This document shows positions 17,587 through 26,902 of a stretch of 64,000 nucleotides of DNA, piece by piece. Numbering within the stretch: position 1 is the stretch's first letter; each line of letters opens with the position of its first letter. The stretch is from contig WTFV01000134.1 of assembly GCA_011523845.1 (NCBI GenBank), positions 1 to 64,000 of the forward strand. Reading direction: 5' to 3'. Origin of the DNA: Acidobacteriota bacterium. Lineage in GTDB: Bacteria > Acidobacteriota > Vicinamibacteria > Vicinamibacterales > UBA8438. A program made the position numbers and the translations under genes. The notes under the pieces were generated by a model, which was not told the origin of the DNA, made no database searches, and was given only the letters and a program-made list of their open reading frames with translations.

Positions 17587-18612
17587 TCACCGAGGAGGCA
17601 GCCGCTCCCAGCGGATGGCGGTGACCACTTCGCGGCCCTCGTCGTCCGTGCTCACCGGAGGCCGCAACGTGAGGTCGGTGTCGGTCAGCTCGTAGTAGCG
17701 CCGCGCGTCCGTGCCGGTACCCCGCGGATTCGTGCTCCCGATCAGATGGTGGGTCAGATAGCCCTGATCGCGTGGGCCGGGACACGTGATGCAGCCCGCC
17801 ATCTCGCGCACCGAGAACGGCCCGAAGTAGCTCCCGTAGGTCTCGGTCGAACGGAGCGCCTCGTCGGCGGTCGGCGTATCCCCGGCGAACGGCGCCCGGC
17901 CGGGGCGCACGAGGTGCACCGACATGTGTTCCGACGGCGCGTAGAAGATGGTGCCGGTCTCGTACTGGTCGATCTCGACCGCGAAGCCGTCGGTGGTGTG
18001 CCGCGACACCGAATCGACGCGGTACGCGCCGAAGAGCTGCCGGTGCGTAGCGGTTGTGTCGGCGGCCGGCAGGTCGGGCTGCCGTATCCAGGTCACGAAC
18101 GTCCTCGAACCGTCGGCCCCCGGCGGCGGCTGCAGGGTCAGGCGATCTTCGGCGAGGGTGTAGAAGCGCTTGTAGTCCGATCCTGTGCCTCGCGGGTCGA
18201 GGCTTCCCTCGACGTGATGCGTGACGCTTCCCTCGGCATCGTCGACGGTGAACGGTCCGAAGTACGACGTGTAGCTGCCGAACTGCGCCAGGGCCTCGTC
18301 CGCGGTCGGCCCGTGCTCCGAGTACGCCGCCCGGCCCGGGCGCATGATCGTCACGCCCATGTACCCGGACGCATCGTAGATGAGGTATCCGAGGCGGTCA
18401 TCGAGCGGCGCGGCGAGGAGCTCGTCGTCGGCGCTGCGCCGTTCGATGCTCGCCAGGGACCACGTACCCACGAGCCGGCGCTGTGCCTCGGACAGGGGTT
18501 CGGCCGCGGATGTCCCGGCCATATCCCCGGGATCGGCGGACCCGCCGCACGCGGCGAGCAACGTGACCACGAATCCGCCGAGAATCAGGAGACGGGCGTA
18601 ACGGCTGGCCAT
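17587..18612 (-). CDS. lipoprotein with two lipocalin-like domains
   Basis: This 341-residue lipoprotein has the lipobox LLAAC near residue 22. Two tandem lipocalin-like (lipocalin_5 type) repeats follow: residues about 45-185 (LVGTWSLASIERR, YDASGYMGVTIMRPGR, FGSYTSYFGPFTVDD) and about 195-340 (LFGAYRVDSVSRH, PSEHMSVHLVRPGR, TYGSYFGPFSVRE). Both repeats contain the HH(V/L)xGSxxPRGTGxD block, showing internal duplication. The start at 18612 has GAGG seven bases upstream. Such domains bind small hydrophobic ligands; the ligand here is unknown. It should be membrane-anchored in the periplasm. Confidence 0.82.
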   Translation of the reverse strand: MASRYARLLILGGFVVTLLAACGGSADPGDMAGTSAAEPLSEAQRRLVGTWSLASIERRSADDELLAAPLDDRLGYLIYDASGYMGVTIMRPGRAAYSEHGPTADEALAQFGSYTSYFGPFTVDDAEGSVTHHVEGSLDPRGTGSDYKRFYTLAEDRLTLQPPPGADGSRTFVTWIRQPDLPAADTTATHRQLFGAYRVDSVSRHTTDGFAVEIDQYETGTIFYAPSEHMSVHLVRPGRAPFAGDTPTADEALRSTETYGSYFGPFSVREMAGCITCPGPRDQGYLTHHLIGSTNPRGTGTDARRYYELTDTDLTLRPPVSTDDEGREVVTAIRWERLPPR

Positions 18613-18646
18613 GCACATCCTCACGATGCGGCAGGCTGCGCGGTTC

Positions 18647-19471
18647 CTACGGCCGGCAGGCGGCCTCCAGGCTGGCTACCGCCGTCACGTTGATCGCGTC
18701 CAGCGCGCCGGGATCCTCGTCCCGCCGGATCAGGAATCCCTTGGCCTCGACCCGGTGGCCCTCGTAGGGGTCGGGATCGGGGAAGACGTACATCAACTCG
18801 AACGTGTTGCCGCCCAGCGCCATGGCCTGCGTGAGCGCGAGCACGTCGCCGGTCGAGGCATCCGGGTCGCGCGTGCGAATCGGCTCGCTGCCGTCGGTGA
18901 CTATCCAGGTGCGGTCGTCGCGCGAGAGGCAGCCGACCACCTGCACCATGGCGAAGTTCGGCACTGCGTCGGGGCCGTCCACGCCGTAGACGAGCACGTC
19001 GCCGGCGCGCTCGGCGGTCAGCTCGGCCTCGCCGTGCGGGAACTCGTTCACCTCGAGCACGTAGGCGATGATGTCGACGTAGCCGGCTTCGCCGAGGGCG
19101 CCCGAGGCGCCGGGGGGCATCGTCTTCGCGCGCGTGAGCACGCCGTCCAGCTTCAGACCGCCCCAGTCGCGGATGAAGCTCTCGCCGGCCAGCGGCCGCG
19201 CGTTGGCGCCCGAGAGATCCTCTCCGTGGCACCGGGCGCACGTCGCTTCGTAGAGCTTCTTGCCGCGCTCCGCCTGCTGGGCCGAGTACACGCCGTCCCA
19301 GACCGACGGCTCCTCCGTCTCCTGCGCCGCGCTCGGCGTTGCGGCGGCGAGAGCCAGCGCGCCGATGCAGGCCGTCGCGGCCGCGAGGCCCGCCTTCCTG
19401 CGGCTCGCCGTGCCGGCCGTCGTGCCCGGCGACTCTCCGTTGCCGCTAGCGGCCGAGGTAGTCGTCATCAC
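18647..19471 (-). CDS. exported monohaem cytochrome c
   Basis: This 274-residue protein has a signal or anchor helix at about 28-48 and a class I cytochrome c domain with CARCH (residues 78-82), GLKLDGVLTRAKTMPPG and a C-terminal YVDIIAYVLEVNEFP helix. A further domain of about 110 residues of unknown type ends the protein (YGVDGPDAV..., VVGCLSRDD). It is the last gene of a propeller-cupin-cytochrome operon and its start overlaps the cupin stop by 26 bases. It probably accepts electrons from the PQQ-type partner encoded first. A second ATG at 19468 is equally possible. Confidence 0.82.
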   Translation of the reverse strand: MMTTTSAASGNGESPGTTAGTASRRKAGLAAATACIGALALAAATPSAAQETEEPSVWDGVYSAQQAERGKKLYEATCARCHGEDLSGANARPLAGESFIRDWGGLKLDGVLTRAKTMPPGASGALGEAGYVDIIAYVLEVNEFPHGEAELTAERAGDVLVYGVDGPDAVPNFAMVQVVGCLSRDDRTWIVTDGSEPIRTRDPDASTGDVLALTQAMALGGNTFELMYVFPDPDPYEGHRVEAKGFLIRRDEDPGALDAINVTAVASLEAACRP

Positions 19472-19883
19472 TGACAGGCCCTTGCCAATTCGTCTGGCCG
19501 CTGACGAAGGTGAGCTGGATCATGTGCTGATCGGGCGCCGCGCCGTGCCAGTGGACGACGCCCGGGCCGGCGTATACCGGGTTGCCCGGCTCCAGAATCT
19601 GCAGCGGCTCGCCGCGGACCTGGGTGCGTCCCTCGCCCTCCTCCGCCATGATGATCTGCCAGTTGCCGTGGCTGTGCCAGTTCGACCGCGCGCCGGCCTC
19701 GAAACGCAGGCGGACGGCGCGCATGTCCGACGAGTCGGGACGGGTCGGATCGCCGCCGACGAAATTGCTCTGGGCGGCGGCGACCGAGCCGCCGGGATCC
19801 GCCGCGACGTGGAGGGCGCCGGCGACGGCGAGGCACGCAACGGCGAGACCGAGACGAAGCTGCGTACGGGTTGTCCGCGTCAT
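19446..19883 (-). CDS. exported cupin-domain protein
   Basis: This 145-residue protein starts at the ATG at 19883 (GGGAG upstream), with a signal peptide through about residue 38 and a single cupin barrel. The metal-ligand strands are visible as SNWHSHGNWQIIMAEEGEG and PGVVHWHGAAPDQHMIQL, with histidines in the expected positions. Cupins of this size are often dioxygenases or sugar-binding proteins; the substrate is not evident. It lies between the propeller and cytochrome genes of one operon. Confidence 0.83.
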   Translation of the reverse strand: MTRTTRTQLRLGLAVACLAVAGALHVAADPGGSVAAAQSNFVGGDPTRPDSSDMRAVRLRFEAGARSNWHSHGNWQIIMAEEGEGRTQVRGEPLQILEPGNPVYAGPGVVHWHGAAPDQHMIQLTFVSGQTNWQGPVSDDDYLGR

Positions 19884-19923
19884 TCTGCCCACTCCCTTCG
19901 AAGATGACGGGGCGCGGCCCGGA

Positions 19924-21159
19924 TCAGTCGAGCGTCCAGAGCGCCAGCGACGAAATGTCCTTGATGAAGAGCCGGTTGCCGGTGAGCGTCGGCGCCGTCC
20001 ATGTCTCGCTGTCGGCCACCTCGTAGCGCTGCACCGGGCTGAATCCGCTGCGGCTGTGAGCCAGGACCACGAGCTCGGCGTCGTCCTCCAGCGAGAGGAT
20101 GGTGTCGCCGGAGCGCAGGATCGAGGCATTCTCGGCCTGCCGCGGGGGGCTGGTCCAGAGGACCTCGCCGGTGTCGAGGTCGAGGCCGAAGTACTGGCCG
20201 CTGTTCAGATGCGAGAGCCCGTAGAGGACGCCCTCGTTGATGACGCCGTTGGTCATGTGGAGCCCGACTTCGTCGGTGTGCCAGACGTCTTCGGTGGTCC
20301 AGCCGCCGCTGTCGGGGCGGACGCGGAACGCGGTCACGCCATTGGCCCGGCCGGTCTGAATCACCATGTCCTCGTGGAGGAGCGGTGTCTGCGACGTGGT
20401 GACGGCCGGCGTCGTGAACGGCCGGCTCCAGAGCAACGTGCCGGTCTCCAGCGACACGCCGACGAAGTGCTCCTGCGTGAAGACGACCACCTGCCGCGTT
20501 CCGCCCAGCTCGAACAGCATCGGCGATCCGTAGGCGGGGCCGTCGCCGTCCCAGCTCCAGCGAACGGCGCCGGAGGCGACGTCGAACGCCGTCAACGCGC
20601 CGTCGTTGTGTCCGCCGACGTGGACGACGACCAGGTCGCCGACCACCAGCGGCGACATCGACGTGTGGAAGAGCGGCGTCAGTCCCGTGCCGGGGTACTG
20701 CCAGAGCTGCTCCCCGCTGGCCGCGTCGTACGCGGTCACGGCGCCGGTCATGCCGTGCGCGAAGAGGCGGCCGTTGGAGTAGGTCGGCGTGGACTTCGGT
20801 CCTGCACGGTGCCGCGCGGTCGACGGGTTCATGTTGAACGGCGCCGCGTAGCTCGTCCGCCACAGCGTCTCGCCGGTCGCGGCGTCGAGCGCGGTCATCA
20901 CCTCGTCGTTGCCCTGGCGGGTGAACAGGTACAGGCGATCCCCAATCAGCACCGGGCTGGCGTAACCGAGCCCGATCTCCACCGACCAGTGCCGCTGCAG
21001 CATGTCCGGCCAACTCGCCGGCACGTCGAAGGCCGCCGCCACGCCGTCGCGCGCCGGCCCGCGCCACTGGGGCCAGTCCTGCGCCGCCGCGCTCGAGACG
21101 GCGCCGACGAGCAGCGCCGCAACCACCGCCGCCATGAACCCTCGCAAGAGACATCTCAT
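19924..21159 (-). CDS. exported PQQ-type beta-propeller protein
   Basis: This 411-residue protein has a signal peptide (residues 1-27) and WPQWRGPARDGVA directly after it, the standard N-terminus of outer-membrane/periplasmic PQQ-binding-like propellers. Repeated blades end in ALDAATGETLW, AYDAASGEQLW, AFDVASGAVRW and GLDLDTGEVLW. The start at 21159 follows GGAG at nine bases. PQQ binding itself cannot be proven from sequence; some relatives are non-catalytic scaffolds. It is the first gene of the operon with cupin and cytochrome c, which supports a small redox complex. Confidence 0.87.
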   Translation of the reverse strand: MRCLLRGFMAAVVAALLVGAVSSAAAQDWPQWRGPARDGVAAAFDVPASWPDMLQRHWSVEIGLGYASPVLIGDRLYLFTRQGNDEVMTALDAATGETLWRTSYAAPFNMNPSTARHRAGPKSTPTYSNGRLFAHGMTGAVTAYDAASGEQLWQYPGTGLTPLFHTSMSPLVVGDLVVVHVGGHNDGALTAFDVASGAVRWSWDGDGPAYGSPMLFELGGTRQVVVFTQEHFVGVSLETGTLLWSRPFTTPAVTTSQTPLLHEDMVIQTGRANGVTAFRVRPDSGGWTTEDVWHTDEVGLHMTNGVINEGVLYGLSHLNSGQYFGLDLDTGEVLWTSPPRQAENASILRSGDTILSLEDDAELVVLAHSRSGFSPVQRYEVADSETWTAPTLTGNRLFIKDISSLALWTLD

Positions 21160-21243
21160 CGTTGACTGCTCCAGATCCTGTCTGTGGTCTTTCGTTCCCG
21201 AGAGCGCCACTATTGTACGAGCATTCGGCCGCCGCCGCGAGGA

Positions 21244-21615
21244 TCACCACGGCGTGTCCGGGTCCGACAACCGGTCCGTGCCCAGCAGTAGAGCCAGACC
21301 CTGCAGTACGTCCCGTATCCGGTCGTGACCGAGCGTTCCGACCCGCTCGGCGAGTTGCCGCCGATCGACGGTCCGAAGCTGGGAGACGTTAACCACGCTC
21401 GGACGCGGGAGACCGCCCTCTCCACTACGCAGGCGAACGTTGCCGGGCATGGCTGCGAGGCGCAGATTCGACGTGATCGCGGCTACCAGCACGGTCGAGA
21501 TCGCGCTTCGATTGAAGCGGTCGTGCTGGACGACCAGGGCAGGTCGTCGCCCGGCGGCCGCCGAGCCCTCCGGTGCGCCGAAGCACAGCCAATGGATCTC
21601 TCCTTGACGGATCAC
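21244..21615 (-). CDS. mazF: MazF/PemK-type RNase toxin
   Basis: This 123-residue protein starts at a GTG that overlaps the antitoxin stop (GTGA). It has the MazF barrel pattern: MIRQGEIHWLCF, RPALVVQHDRFNR, STVLVAAITSNLRLA and SVVNVSQLRTVDRRQL, including the arginine of the R-P-A-L-V motif and the conserved (S/T) before N in AITSN. MazF toxins cut mRNA at short motifs. The length fits the family. Confidence 0.9.
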   Translation of the reverse strand: MIRQGEIHWLCFGAPEGSAAAGRRPALVVQHDRFNRSAISTVLVAAITSNLRLAAMPGNVRLRSGEGGLPRPSVVNVSQLRTVDRRQLAERVGTLGHDRIRDVLQGLALLLGTDRLSDPDTPW

Positions 21616-21869
21616 CAGCGCTCGTCACTCCAATCCGTGCCTGCCGCATCCAGTTCCGCCGCCGTCCCGAGCTGTTCCTGACTCAGGTCGGGATCTGCCA
21701 GCAGCTCGTTCAAGCGTCGGGTAACGTCGGCGTCCCGCCGCGCGCGCACTGCGGCCTCCAGCACGCGCGTCACGAACCGGTTCCTGGACTCGTGTCGGGC
21801 CCGGGCGGCGCGGTCGATTTCTGCGAGCAGGTCGGCGGGCAGCGCGATCGCGGTCTTGCACAGTGGCAT
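21612..21869 (-). CDS. ribbon-helix-helix antitoxin of mazF
   Basis: The ATG at 21869 gives an 85-residue protein with an RHH DNA-binding N-terminus (KTAIALPADLLAEIDRAAR and SRNRFVTRVLEAAVR) and an acidic toxin-binding tail ending DWSDERW. The tail motif is typical of RHH antitoxins paired with MazF. The longer frame to 21944 adds unconserved residues and has no ribosome site advantage. It overlaps the toxin by 4 bases. Confidence 0.85.
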   Translation of the reverse strand: MPLCKTAIALPADLLAEIDRAARARHESRNRFVTRVLEAAVRARRDADVTRRLNELLADPDLSQEQLGTAAELDAAGTDWSDERW

Positions 21870-22108
21870 GTCGGTATTCTCGGAGAGAGTAACAACAAGA
21901 ATACCCACGCCTCGTCCCTGGTTCAAGAGCGAGTTCAAGCCCACCCCTGCCGTGCGCTTCGTACCAATGAAGTTCCGCGTGCCGCGTCACCCCGTCGGGC
22001 AACGCAACATCGGCGTAACCCCTGTCAGCCCGATCGGTTGGAGGATCGCCCGCAACCGGTGCAGAATCACTGAACAGTTGCCGTCAGCCGGGGAACCGAA
22101 GGAGGTCG

Positions 22109-24328
22109 ATGATGCGGTACGCGCGAATCAAATGGCCAGGGGCGGTGGGGACTGGGGCCGAACGCGGCGCCCCGGCGCCGGGTTTGGCGGCGCTCGCGGC
22201 GGCGTTCGTGGTCGCGTGCGCCGTCTCGCTCGGAGCGGCGCAGGAGCCGGAGGCCGATCTCCGCGGCGTCGTTCGCAGCCCGGACGGTCCCGAGGCGGGC
22301 GTGTGGGTCATCGCCGAGACCGAAGATCTCGACACCCTGTTCCGCAAGATCGTCGTCACCGGCGACGACGGGCGGTTCCTCGTTCCGGACCTGCCGGACG
22401 CGGCGTATCGTGTCTGGGTCCGCGGCTACGGGCTGGTCGATTCCGAGCCGGTGACCGCCCGGCCGGGGCACACCGTGACTCTCGAGGCGACGCCGGCCGC
22501 GACGCCGCAGGAGGCCGCCGCGGTCTACCCGGCCAACTACTGGTACTCGCTGCTCGAGCCCCCCGCGCCCGACGAGTTCCCAGGCACCGGACCCGACGGC
22601 AACGGCATCCCCCCGACACTCCGCAGCCAGGCGGCCTGGGTCGACATCACCAAGCAGGGCTGCCAGCTCTGCCACCAGATGGGCAACCGGTTCACCTTCG
22701 ACATCGGCCATCTCGACGGGTTCGACTCCTCGGTCGAGGCCTGGGACCATCGGGTCACGTTCGGGCAGCGGGGCGCGCAGATGAGCGGCGTGCTGAACCG
22801 GTTCGGCCGCGGGCGCGGTCTGGCGATGTTCGCCGACTGGAGCGACCGCATCGCCGCCGGCGAGGTGCCGGAGGCCCCGCCGCGCCCGCGGGGTGTCGAG
22901 CGAAACGTCGTATTGACCATGTGGGAGTGGGCGGGGGAGACCTCCTACGTCCACGACGAGATCACCACCGACAAGCGGCAACCGACGGTCAACGCCGATG
23001 GTCTCGTGTACGGCGTCTCGATCACCGAGGACACCCTGGTGGTCACCGACACGGCGCGGCACGAATCGATCGAGATTCCCATTCCGCTCCGCGAGCCGGC
23101 CGAGATGGTGCCGTCGATGTTCCCGACCGCGCCCGGTTTCGAGCCGTCCCCGTACTGGGGCGACGAAATCATCTTCAACGCGCCGGCCAACCCGCACAAC
23201 CCGATGATGGACGCGCGTGGCCGCGTCTGGCTCACCTCCACGATCCGTCGCCGCAGCAATCCCGACTGGTGCCGGGAAGGCTCGGCGCATCCGTCGGCGC
23301 GCTACTTCCCGGTCGAGCGCAGCGGCCGGCAGATATCGATCTACGACCCGGCGACCGAGACGTTCACGCTCATCGACAGTTGCTACGGGACGCACCATCT
23401 GCAGTTCGCCGAGGACGAGAGCGACACGCTGTGGTTCAGCGGCGACCCGAACGTGGTCGGCTGGCTCGACACGAAGCTGTACGACGAGACCGGCAACGAG
23501 CAGGCGTCGCAGGGCTGGTGCCCGACGGTGATCGACACCAACGGCGACGGGCGGATCACCCGGCCGTGGAACGAGCCGGGTGAGCAGGTCGACCCGGCGC
23601 GCGACACCCGCCTGGCCGGGTTCGCCTACGGCATCATCGCCAACCCGGTGGACGACTCGGCCTGGATCGCCCGGACCGGACCGTTCCCCGGCCGGCTCGT
23701 TCGCCTGGACCGGGGCGACAACCCGCCGGAAACGTGCATCGCCGAGGTCTACGAGCCGCCTTCCATCGAGAATCCCGGCGTCGATCCCGCGCAGACCGGG
23801 CACGCGCCGCGCGGCGTCGACGTCGACCGGAACGGGGTCATCTGGACCGCGCTCTCCGGCAGCGGGCACATGGCCAGCTTCGACCGCAGCAGGTGCGGCG
23901 TCCTGAACGGTCCGGAGGCGACCGGCCAGCACTGTCCGGAAGGCTGGACGCTGTACCCGACGCCGGGACCGCAGATGAAGGGCGTGACCGATCCCGGCAG
24001 CGCCGACTACCACTATTACAACTGGGTAGACCAGTTCGATACGCTCGGGTTGGGGAGCAACGTGCCGATCGCGCCGGGATCCGGCTCGGACTCGCTGCTC
24101 GCCCTGCTCCCCGAGACCGAGGAATGGGTCGTGCTGCGGGTGCCGTATCCGCTCGGCTTCTTCGCCCGCGGGCTGGACGGACGGATCGACGATCCCGACG
24201 GCGGGTGGAAGGGGCGCGGCCTCTGGGCCAACTACGGCTCGAACCTGAACTGGCACATCGAGGGCGGCAAGGGGCGGCGGAGCTCGATCATCCACTTCCA
24301 GCTCCGCCCCGATCCGCTCGCGGAGTGA
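22109..24328 (+). CDS. exported beta-propeller protein with CxxCH haem motif and carboxypeptidase-regulatory-like domain
   Basis: This 739-residue protein follows GGAGG at six bases. It has a signal peptide (about 25-45) and a carboxypeptidase-regulatory-like beta-sandwich (residues about 50-130; LRGVVRSPDG, VVTGDDGRFLVPDLP). A lone haem-binding motif CQLCH is at 185-189, and a long streptogramin-lyase-type (Vgb) propeller occupies about 300-720 (DARGRVWLTSTI, DVDRNGVIWTALSGSGHM). The combination suggests a periplasmic redox or sensing protein, but no activity is known. A fragment of a second copy of its C-terminus survives at 26903-27098. Confidence 0.8.
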   Translation: MMRYARIKWPGAVGTGAERGAPAPGLAALAAAFVVACAVSLGAAQEPEADLRGVVRSPDGPEAGVWVIAETEDLDTLFRKIVVTGDDGRFLVPDLPDAAYRVWVRGYGLVDSEPVTARPGHTVTLEATPAATPQEAAAVYPANYWYSLLEPPAPDEFPGTGPDGNGIPPTLRSQAAWVDITKQGCQLCHQMGNRFTFDIGHLDGFDSSVEAWDHRVTFGQRGAQMSGVLNRFGRGRGLAMFADWSDRIAAGEVPEAPPRPRGVERNVVLTMWEWAGETSYVHDEITTDKRQPTVNADGLVYGVSITEDTLVVTDTARHESIEIPIPLREPAEMVPSMFPTAPGFEPSPYWGDEIIFNAPANPHNPMMDARGRVWLTSTIRRRSNPDWCREGSAHPSARYFPVERSGRQISIYDPATETFTLIDSCYGTHHLQFAEDESDTLWFSGDPNVVGWLDTKLYDETGNEQASQGWCPTVIDTNGDGRITRPWNEPGEQVDPARDTRLAGFAYGIIANPVDDSAWIARTGPFPGRLVRLDRGDNPPETCIAEVYEPPSIENPGVDPAQTGHAPRGVDVDRNGVIWTALSGSGHMASFDRSRCGVLNGPEATGQHCPEGWTLYPTPGPQMKGVTDPGSADYHYYNWVDQFDTLGLGSNVPIAPGSGSDSLLALLPETEEWVVLRVPYPLGFFARGLDGRIDDPDGGWKGRGLWANYGSNLNWHIEGGKGRRSSIIHFQLRPDPLAE

Positions 24329-24352
24329 TATGGTCGGGCCGCAGTTTGTTGG

Positions 24353-24510
24353 CTGGATGCTGCGCTGAACCTGCCGGCTGAGCGGTACTCGCTGGAGGTG
24401 CGCCGACGGGTGGCGGAGGCGCCCTCGTCGCGGTCCTTCGACGACGCACTGTTCGAGCTGTCCCCCCATACCAGAGCCCCAGGTGCCCAAGAGTCAGGCG
24501 GAATTGTGAC
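24353..24510 (+). pseudogene. transposase remnant (ISKra4-like)
   Basis: A short stretch translates as ALNLPAERYSLEVRRRVAE then RSFDDALFEL in one frame, and QVPKSQAEL in the next. This follows the order found in ISKra4-family transposases (RRRV..., SFDEA, VPKRQAEE). The change of frame and immediate stop show it is dead. No terminal inverted repeats were identified. The remainder of 24329-24664 shows nothing else. Confidence 0.45.
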
Positions 24511-24664
24511 GCTGGAGAACTCGGGCGGGCAAGTGGCTGCGAGGCGTGCCCGGAGCTTGCGACCCCCGAGTATTGCGCGAACGGGCAACGCGCCCGCGTG
24601 GCAAGAGTGCAGCCGGCAGGTCCGGATGCCGTCCCTTGTCGCTCGGCCCGCCGGCACCTACACC

Positions 24665-26236
24665 TCAGATGCTCAACGGCATCTCCAACACCACCGGCAG
24701 CCTGATGCCTCCGCGCGTAGCCGAGATAGTGATGACTGCGGTGCCCGACCGCTTCGGCCGAAGATACAGGCGACCTCCCAGCACGGCGGCTTCAACCACA
24801 TCGGGATCGGACGACGCCGCTTCCAGCTTGGTAGTGACGAGCCCGCCGATACCCAGATCGACTACAGCACTCCGCATCTCGTTGATGTGCGCTGCCTTGA
24901 TGGCCGTCGCGCCGGTCTGCACTGCTTCGGTCCAGTTTGGCTGCGGCAGCGCCAACTCGTCATAGACTTCCCCCAACGCCGGCCGCATCTCCATGATGTG
25001 GTGTGCCCGGATGGGAGAATCGGAAGTAATCGCCGCATCCGTCCACAAGAACTGCGGCAAGCCAAGTGCGGCTCTGTGCTCGCCAATCCGCTTCCGAAGC
25101 TCGTTGAAATGCACGGCCTTGACCACGGTTTCTCCAGCCACAATTGGGTCGTCCGTGAAGCCGGAACGCGCTACGGCGGCGTCCTGGCCGCGCGTTCTTC
25201 CGTCTCGACCGTCGTTGCGTTCGTATTGCTTGCACCACTCGCCCCTGAAAATGGGAACCTTGCAGGCCTTTCTGCACTCCTCTGGCGTATACGTCCCGTT
25301 TTCGCAGAACTGACTTATTTCGTTGCGGTTTACTCCAATCCACTTGCACTCAGGGTCAGTCAAGCATTCATGCAGTCTTTCCAATGTCTCCTTCAGGTTC
25401 TTCAGCTTCTTCTTGCATTCCTCTACGAACCCTCTGGCACCATGGGAGCTGCTCGCCGCTTGATCTGCGCATGGATTGAAGAAAACGGTCACCGGCAGGT
25501 CTGGTGTGTGGTTGTTGGAACTAAGCCACGGAATATCAGAGTGAAGATCCACTCGGGCGAAGTAGTTGTACGTCCCCTCGTCGGTGGGTGCGGTTACGCT
25601 GACCGATACCGTTCGTTCTGTGCCCGCAGAGAAGTTCGACACTTGTACCGCGCCCGCTTCTCTATAACTTCTTTCCCCGATCTGCTGGTGAATGATCAGG
25701 TTGGCCGGCTCTGACTCCCCGTAGCCTTCACCCGACACCTTGGCCGTAAGGTCAAACGGCCACCCGGCGAGTACGCCGGGTGGTGCAGTCAGGTCTGAAA
25801 CCGCCAGATCAACCCCGTCCACGAATATCTCCACTCGCCTCGAAGTGCCGTCTTCGCAAGACGACGTATCGCTGTTGAAGAAGGAGGTCTTGCAGGTCGT
25901 CCCAATCAGCGGGTAGGCAGGCGGAACTCGGTCGGGTGTCCCCTGTATGGAGATCTGTTGTCCGAGGAAGGGGTGTCCGGCGCACGCACCTGCATACACG
26001 GTGTCGAGGCCGGTATACAGGTCGAGGTGCGCTCCTCTCTCTGTATGGATTGGGTCCTGTACCACGAATCTATGGCAGCTCTCCGAGTTGACCAGTACGA
26101 CCGGGGAGGCAACTTCTACACCGAGGGTAAAGCGCAATTGACCTTCTGCGGGCGACGGCAAAACGGTCGTTGCTATCAGGAGCCCCGCACACGCGAGCAT
26201 CGGCCGGATATTGCCAGATATGGGTGAAGATGTCAT
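24665..26236 (-). CDS. large secreted Cys-rich protein with CARDB-like domain and C-terminal repeats
   Basis: This 523-residue protein starts at the ATG at 26236 with AGAGGA seven bases upstream. Signal peptide residues are about 8-32. A CARDB-like sandwich (about 140-250; DLAVSDLTAPPGVLAG) is followed by a cysteine-rich region of about 90 residues with ten cysteines (ECKKKLKNLKETLERLHEC, EECRKACKVP). Three copies of a 40-residue repeat then occur (AVHFNELRKRIGEHRAALGL; AHHIMEMRPALGEVYDEL; AAHINEMRSAVVDLGI). The base composition is visibly less GC-rich than its neighbours, suggesting transfer. The function is unknown; surface or extracellular location is likely. Confidence 0.75.
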   Translation of the reverse strand: MTSSPISGNIRPMLACAGLLIATTVLPSPAEGQLRFTLGVEVASPVVLVNSESCHRFVVQDPIHTERGAHLDLYTGLDTVYAGACAGHPFLGQQISIQGTPDRVPPAYPLIGTTCKTSFFNSDTSSCEDGTSRRVEIFVDGVDLAVSDLTAPPGVLAGWPFDLTAKVSGEGYGESEPANLIIHQQIGERSYREAGAVQVSNFSAGTERTVSVSVTAPTDEGTYNYFARVDLHSDIPWLSSNNHTPDLPVTVFFNPCADQAASSSHGARGFVEECKKKLKNLKETLERLHECLTDPECKWIGVNRNEISQFCENGTYTPEECRKACKVPIFRGEWCKQYERNDGRDGRTRGQDAAVARSGFTDDPIVAGETVVKAVHFNELRKRIGEHRAALGLPQFLWTDAAITSDSPIRAHHIMEMRPALGEVYDELALPQPNWTEAVQTGATAIKAAHINEMRSAVVDLGIGGLVTTKLEAASSDPDVVEAAVLGGRLYLRPKRSGTAVITISATRGGIRLPVVLEMPLSI

Positions 26237-26470
26237 TTCCATTCCTCTGAAGTGGTCCCGGTTGTCCGGACAGTTCAAGGGCTTCGATAGAGTCTATCCC
26301 TGTTGTCAGGCGACATCCGGAATCGATCGCGCGGCGACACGGAAGACCACCCCCCGCGCGGAAGACACGGCGAATGTTGCTGAAGTGAAACACGGCGACG
26401 TCCCCATCGGTGTCGTGACGGGTCGCCGGATTCCATCGCCAGCTCCCCGGTGTTCGTGCGGACCGAACCG

Positions 26471-26656
26471 TCAGCCGGGCTGCACCGAGAGCCCGTTCAG
26501 ATCGACCCCATAGATGCAGCGTCGAGCGATGAGACGGCGCAACAGTGGCCCATCCTCGATCGGCGCGCTCGCCGCAAGCTCTCGCAGTGCCGCCAAGGCG
26601 GTTCCGCGCAGCGCGCCCGGTTTCCAGTCGAACGCCCGGCCGGCTCGGTGCGGCAA
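26471..26656 (-). pseudogene. fragment of a Type IIG (Eco57I-like) restriction-methylase
   Basis: The fragment reads ALRELAASAPIEDG then PLLRRLIARRCIYGVDLNG and SVQ before a stop. This corresponds to the segment of Eco57I-type methyltransferase/endonucleases around motif I/II, in which RRCIYGVDLNPxxVxLA is highly conserved. The conserved LARLSLW continuation is absent, so the piece is truncated at both ends. It is about 60 residues out of an enzyme normally near 1000. Confidence 0.55.
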
Positions 26657-26902
26657 GGGCGCCGGCCATGCTCCTCCCTGCTACACGGAACCGCTCGATC
26701 TCCCGCGGGTCGGCCTGGCTTCGGCAGGTCGCGCTGCGCTCGTCGAGTATCGGGGGCGCCCAGCGTGCTGTTGTTTTCACATTCTTCTTCACGCGAGCCC
26801 AGGGAGGCCGAGCACGACGGAGCCCATCCTACCGGAACTGTCCAGAGCCGCGATTGCGAGCCGCGGCGGCCTCGCCGCCGCGCGCCGGCCGATGATAGCC
26901 CG

